Shown piece after piece: positions 60,751 through 64,000 of a stretch of 64,000 nucleotides of DNA; within the stretch, counting starts at the first letter, position 1; every line of letters starts with the position of its first letter. A program made the position numbers and the translations under genes. The notes beneath the pieces are model-generated. The model saw only the letters and a program-made list of their open reading frames with translations, was not told the origin of the DNA and did not search any database. Source of the stretch: Nocardia wallacei. GTDB taxonomy: Bacteria; Actinomycetota; Actinomycetes; Mycobacteriales; Mycobacteriaceae. The stretch spans positions 16,029 through 80,028 of the forward strand of contig NZ_JARWOP010000354.1 in the NCBI RefSeq assembly GCF_029868745.1. Direction: 5' to 3'.

Positions 60751-61602
60751 GTGAGCAGAGTTACCGCACGACGGAAGACACTTCGACTCACGCCCGACGG
60801 GCAGATCCGGCGGCCGGACACCCTGGCCGTCGAGGAACCCCTCGAACTGCGCGTCGACGGGCGTTCCCTCACCGTCACCATGCGCACACCCGGCAGCGAT
60901 ATCGATCTCGCGCACGGATTTCTGTTGAGCGAGAACATCATCGGCTCCCGCGACGATATCGTCTCAGCCCGCTACTGCGCGGGCACCGACGAGAGCGGGC
61001 AGAACACCTACAACGTGCTGGACATCCAGTTGCATACGCCCACACCGGTTCCCGCCCGCAGTTTCCTCACCACCAGCGCCTGCGGCCTCTGCGGCAAGAC
61101 CGCGCTGGACGAGGTCCGCACCCGTACCCGATTCCCCCTGCCCGCCGCGGGTCCGCTGCTCGACACGGACATCCTCGCCGGGCTCCCCGGCGAATTGCGC
61201 TCGCGCCAGTCGGTTTTCGACGCCACCGGCGGCCTGCACGCGGCGGGCCTGTTCACCACCGACGGCCACGCGCTCGCCGTGCGCGAGGACGTCGGCCGAC
61301 ACAACGCCGTGGACAAGGTGATCGGCTGGGCGTTGCGCGAAAACCGCGTGCCCGCCCACGATCTCGTCCTGATCGTCAGCGGCCGCGCCTCCTTCGAATT
61401 GGTCCAGAAGGCCGTGATGGCCGGGATCCCCGTACTCGGCGCCGTATCCGCACCCAGTTCGCTGGCCGTCGACCTGGCCGACGAGTCCGGGCTCACCCTC
61501 GCCGGGTTCCTGCGCGGCGACACCATGAACGTCTACACCGGGGCACACCGGCTGCGCCTACCGGACACCGCGGCCGCGAACGGTGCTACGCTGCGCCACT
61601 AG
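60751..61602 (+). CDS. fdhD: Formate dehydrogenase accessory sulfurtransferase FdhD
   Basis: 283 residues. The essential CGLCGK motif (Cys 111 and 114) carries sulfur from a desulfurase to the molybdenum cofactor of its client. Other family segments are DLAHGFLLSENII, GGLHAAGLFTTDG and REDVGRHNAVDKV. GTG start 60751. Located 19 bp after the FdhF/YdeP-like gene, its most probable client; the oxidoreductase at 49158 is a second possible one. Confidence 0.95.
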   Translation: MSRVTARRKTLRLTPDGQIRRPDTLAVEEPLELRVDGRSLTVTMRTPGSDIDLAHGFLLSENIIGSRDDIVSARYCAGTDESGQNTYNVLDIQLHTPTPVPARSFLTTSACGLCGKTALDEVRTRTRFPLPAAGPLLDTDILAGLPGELRSRQSVFDATGGLHAAGLFTTDGHALAVREDVGRHNAVDKVIGWALRENRVPAHDLVLIVSGRASFELVQKAVMAGIPVLGAVSAPSSLAVDLADESGLTLAGFLRGDTMNVYTGAHRLRLPDTAAANGATLRH

Positions 61603-61630
61603 AACACGTTTCAATTCAGTGGGAGTTTGC

Positions 61631-62011
61631 ATGGCAGCGCAGCAGATCCGCGCGGCGGTCGAACGGTACGTGCAGCTGGTGGCCACCGGCCCGACCGCGG
61701 ACATCCTGGCCCTCTACGCCCCCGACGCGGTCGTGGAGGACCCCATCGGCAGCGAGCCGCGCCGCGGGCACGCCGCCATCGGCGAACTCTACGACGCCCT
61801 CGCACAGGTCCAGCGCAAGACCGAACTGGACGCCGTCCGCGTCAACGGCCGGCACGCCGCGGTCTCCTTCACACTGATCACCGAGGCGGGCGGCACACGC
61901 ATGACGCTCTCCCCGATCGACGTGATGGAGTTCGACGACGAGGGCCGCATCACGAGCATGCGCGCCTACTGGGGGCCCGACGACGCGAAGATCGACCCGA
62001 TCGAGAGCTGA
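61631..62011 (+). CDS. SnoaL / ketosteroid isomerase-like protein
   Basis: 126 residues, NTF2-like cone fold. RAAVERYVQLVATGPTADIL carries the Tyr of the active-site triad, EDPIGSEPRRGHAAI carries the catalytic Asp aligned with Asp38 of steroid isomerase, and the second Asp lies in LSPIDVMEFDDEG. The likely activity is delta-5 to delta-4 steroid isomerisation; a related polyketide or terpenoid isomerase is possible. ATG 61631. Follows fdhD by 28 bp. Confidence 0.82.
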   Translation: MAAQQIRAAVERYVQLVATGPTADILALYAPDAVVEDPIGSEPRRGHAAIGELYDALAQVQRKTELDAVRVNGRHAAVSFTLITEAGGTRMTLSPIDVMEFDDEGRITSMRAYWGPDDAKIDPIES

Positions 62012-62112
62012 GGCCCCCGGTTGCGAAGCGGTCGCCGGTGTGTCTCCATGGAGCAACTTCGTCAGTCGATGAAGGACGATTCACCTCCGGCGGCCTGACG
62101 AGTCGCCGGCTC

Positions 62113-62604
62113 CGAGGAGCCGCGCTCAACATCCCGCTCCCGCCGGGCAGCGGCGACGCGGCCTACCTGCATGCCGTCGATCGGGTCGTGGCGCCGGCGC
62201 TACGCGCCTTCCGGCCGGAACTCGTGCTCGTCGCGTCGGGTTTCGACGCGAGCATCCTCGACCCGCTGGCTCGCCAGATGGTTACCAGCAGCGGCTTCCA
62301 GCAGCTCACCCGCGCACTGCTGCACCTCGCTGCCCAGCTCTGCGACGGGCGGATCGCCTTCGTTCAGGAGGGCGGCTACAGCCCGCACTATGTGCCGTTC
62401 TGCGGGGTGGCCGTACTCCGGGAACTGCTCGGTAAGGAATTCGTCGCCGATCCCTACACACCGATCGTCAGCGCCCAGGGCGGCGATGTCCTGCTCGACC
62501 ACGAGGCGGCCGCGATCGAGGCCGCCGTGCCGTTGCTGGATGTCCTGAAGGAGCGTGGCGCGCACCATTCCGGCGGCTCTCGCGAGTTGACCCCGGCGCC
62601 CTGA
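62113..62604 (+). pseudogene. C-terminal fragment of a histone deacetylase-family (acetylpolyamine amidohydrolase-like) gene
   Basis: Frame 62113-62604 (about 163 residues) matches only the C-terminal third to half of arginase-fold deacetylases: NIPLPPGSGDAAYLHAVDRV, FRPELVLVASGFDASILDP, and EGGYSPHYVPFCGVAVLREL. Family members are about 350 residues; the N-terminal half with most zinc ligands (HH and DxDxH) is missing, and no start codon with a ribosome site precedes the fragment. The sequence between the isomerase gene and the fragment (62012-62112) shows no N-terminal remainder. Confidence 0.75.
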
Positions 62605-62700
62605 CGCGCCGGACCGTTCGCCCACCCCCTTGTCCACACCGAATGTCCGGTTTACGGTGGGCAGCATCCGATGTGGCGGGGCGGCGAACGGGAGGATCCC

Positions 62701-63231
62701 ATGCGGATCTCGGTCCAGCGTGCGGGCGACAACTTGCGGGTGCGGATGCGGCTGGACGTCAACCGGCGGCGGTGGCTGATCACGACCATCGGGCTGTGGC
62801 TCCTGGCATTGGCGGGTGCGATCACCGGCCTGTGGGCGGTCGTGGCGCCGGCGACGTGGTTCCGCGCCTATCCCGGCCTCGGCCTGAACTGGGTCGCCGC
62901 CGATGGTCCGTTCAACCAGCACCTGTCCGCGGACGTGGGCGCGTTCTTCCTGGCGCTGGCGGCCGTCTCCGCCGCGGCGCTGTACTACGGCGACAGCCTG
63001 CTCGCCCGCGCCGCAGGACTCGGCTGGCTGGTCTTCGGGGTGCCGCACCTGATCTATCACCTCGCGCACAAACCGGCCGAGATGTCCACGGGCAACTACG
63101 TTTTCAGCCTGATCGCGGCCCTGCTGCTGCCGGTGGCCGGCGCCGTCGTGCTGATCGCCGCGCCGCGCGAGCGCGTCCAACTGCGTGACCCGGCGCCCCT
63201 CACCATTCGCCTGCCCGGCCGTAAGCGCTGA
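62701..63231 (+). CDS. Conserved membrane protein, four helices
   Basis: 176 residues. A short basic N-terminus (MRISVQRAGDNLRVRMRLDV) is followed by four hydrophobic helices (ITTIGLWLLALAGAITGLW, FFLALAAVSAAALYYG, AAGLGWLVFGVPHLIYH, FSLIAALLLPVAGAVVLIAA). The extracytoplasmic loop WFRAYPGLGLNWVAADGP and NQHLSADVGAF resembles a small actinobacterial family of unknown function. ATG 62701 has GGGAGG six bases upstream. Confidence 0.78.
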   Translation: MRISVQRAGDNLRVRMRLDVNRRRWLITTIGLWLLALAGAITGLWAVVAPATWFRAYPGLGLNWVAADGPFNQHLSADVGAFFLALAAVSAAALYYGDSLLARAAGLGWLVFGVPHLIYHLAHKPAEMSTGNYVFSLIAALLLPVAGAVVLIAAPRERVQLRDPAPLTIRLPGRKR

Positions 63232-63424
63232 CCCGCGCGTGAATTTCGGGCCGGCCGATGAACTTTCCGGCCCCGCCCCGTCGTAACAAGTGGAGCCGCT
63301 CAGGCGATCCGGAACATACGGGATAAAGGTTCAACGGCGAACCACGGGGGATCAATGGCGATCCCCGGCAGCGGGCGCGACCGGTACACCGGTCGTCACC
63401 GATTCCGCACCGAGATCAACTGCG

Positions 63425-63871
63425 TCACTCCGACGTGACGTCTCCGCCGACGAGGTCGTCGCGCGGCAGGTCGGCGAGGGTGGCGAGGGCGCTGAGAAAA
63501 CCGCGCCGGTCGGCCGTCGACAGCCGGCTCAGTAGCCGCTCCTCCATGGCTTGGATGTCGGCTTGCGCGGCACGCGCCAGGGTGCGTCCGCGCGCGGTCA
63601 CCGCGAGCAGCTTGGCCCGCCGGTCCGCCGGGTCCGGCCGGCGTTCGATCAGGCCGCGCTCCTGCAGGTCGTCGAGGATCGGGATGATGCGAGTCTTGTC
63701 CGCGCCGATCTCCTCCGCCAGCACCCCCTGACCGCGAGCCGGGCCACGCCCCAGGGCCAGTAGCACCGAGTACGCCCACATGGTCAACCCGTGCGAGTCC
63801 AGAATCGGGGGCGCGCGCCCCCCGCCGCGCCGGCCCCCCCGCGCCGGCCGAGACGCCCCCAACCCGCCCAC
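63425..63871 (-). CDS. MarR-family transcriptional regulator, N-terminus uncertain
   Basis: 148 residues from GTG 63871. The MarR winged helix is clear: LTMWAYSVLLALGRGPARGQ, VLAEEIGADKTRIIPILDDL, and the wing RRPDPADRRAKLLAVTA, then the C-terminal dimer helices. The first ~25 residues are Gly/Arg-rich and do not look like the usual helix 1; they are encoded around G6-G7 and C5 runs (63815-63845). A more plausible opening (MKPSRTQQAAPPEGGR, from ATG 63911) lies in another frame, so an indel in the G-runs, real or technical, may have shifted the frame. Confidence 0.7.
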   Translation of the reverse strand: MGGLGASRPARGGRRGGGRAPPILDSHGLTMWAYSVLLALGRGPARGQGVLAEEIGADKTRIIPILDDLQERGLIERRPDPADRRAKLLAVTARGRTLARAAQADIQAMEERLLSRLSTADRRGFLSALATLADLPRDDLVGGDVTSE

Positions 63872-64000
63872 CCTCCGGCGGTGCCGCCTGCTGCGTTCGC
63901 GATGGCTTCATCACCCGGCTTCCCGTGATATTTCCAATCATCCCAGTTGACGTATGCGTTGACGGCAGCGCCGAGTGGAATTCCAGCGAGTGCCCTGCTG

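Overview
The window reads as the chromosome of a high-GC mycolic-acid actinomycete, most likely a Nocardia. Evidence: roughly 70% GC with many GTG starts and ATGA overlaps; a type VII (ESX) cluster with an EspG-like chaperone; a GAF-ANTAR protein; a stand-alone LigD-type polymerase; DUF4254 and DUF4233 proteins; and the Mycobacteriales housekeeping order valS-folC-DUF4233-ndk-rne-rplU-rpmA-obg-proB. The genus is an inference from gene content. I saw no rRNA, tRNA, CRISPR array or transposase gene.

Layout. 1-5 kb: end of an epoxide-hydrolase-like gene, a RecQ-type helicase with a phosphoribosyltransferase-like tail, a PolD-type polymerase and a 2-hydroxyacid dehydrogenase. 5-7.4 kb: sterol-desaturase-like hydroxylase with a FadR-type regulator (leaderless promoter plus operator), and an ABC-2 permease without an ATPase. 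7.4-11.6 kb: a GT1-type glycosyltransferase divergent from a single 862-residue protein that fuses a GT4 glycosyltransferase to a cytochrome P450. 11.5-14 kb: PPOX-type flavoprotein, GAF-ANTAR regulator, a small protein resembling a histidine-kinase dimerisation domain without its histidine, and a DUF4254 protein.

14.2-24.5 kb holds the most unusual locus: seven tightly packed minus-strand genes, most overlapping by 4 bp. In transcription order they encode a rifampin-phosphotransferase-like dikinase, a giant fatty-acyl-AMP ligase/nucleotidyltransferase/PqqD-like fusion, an acyl carrier protein, a thioester-reductase-like SDR, a nucleoside-diphosphate-kinase-like protein, an AfsA-like hotdog protein and a UbiA-like membrane protein. 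Together they suggest that a fatty acid is activated, carried on the ACP, condensed or reduced, phosphorylated or nucleotidylated, and handled at the membrane. I do not recognise this as a described pathway.

24.7-27.5 kb: EspG-like gene, two type VII substrate-like proteins (one with a long repeat-rich proline tail) and a small unknown protein. 27.7-40.4 kb: the housekeeping block, with several clear terminator hairpins. 40.5-48 kb: thioredoxin-reductase-like enzyme divergent from an XRE-cupin regulator across a 30-bp operator, a P-loop kinase, a lipid kinase, then an alkyl-DHAP-synthase-like oxidase divergent from TetR-glpD, which points to glycerol or ether-lipid metabolism.

48-64 kb is accessory: SDR, a gutted queA, two molybdopterin oxidoreductases (the second next to fdhD), HxlR, MarR and TetR regulators with neighbouring transporter or SDR genes and visible operators, a tautomerase, a kinase, a methyltransferase, a secreted protein, a ketosteroid-isomerase-like protein, a truncated histone-deacetylase-like gene, a membrane protein, and a MarR gene whose start may be frameshifted.
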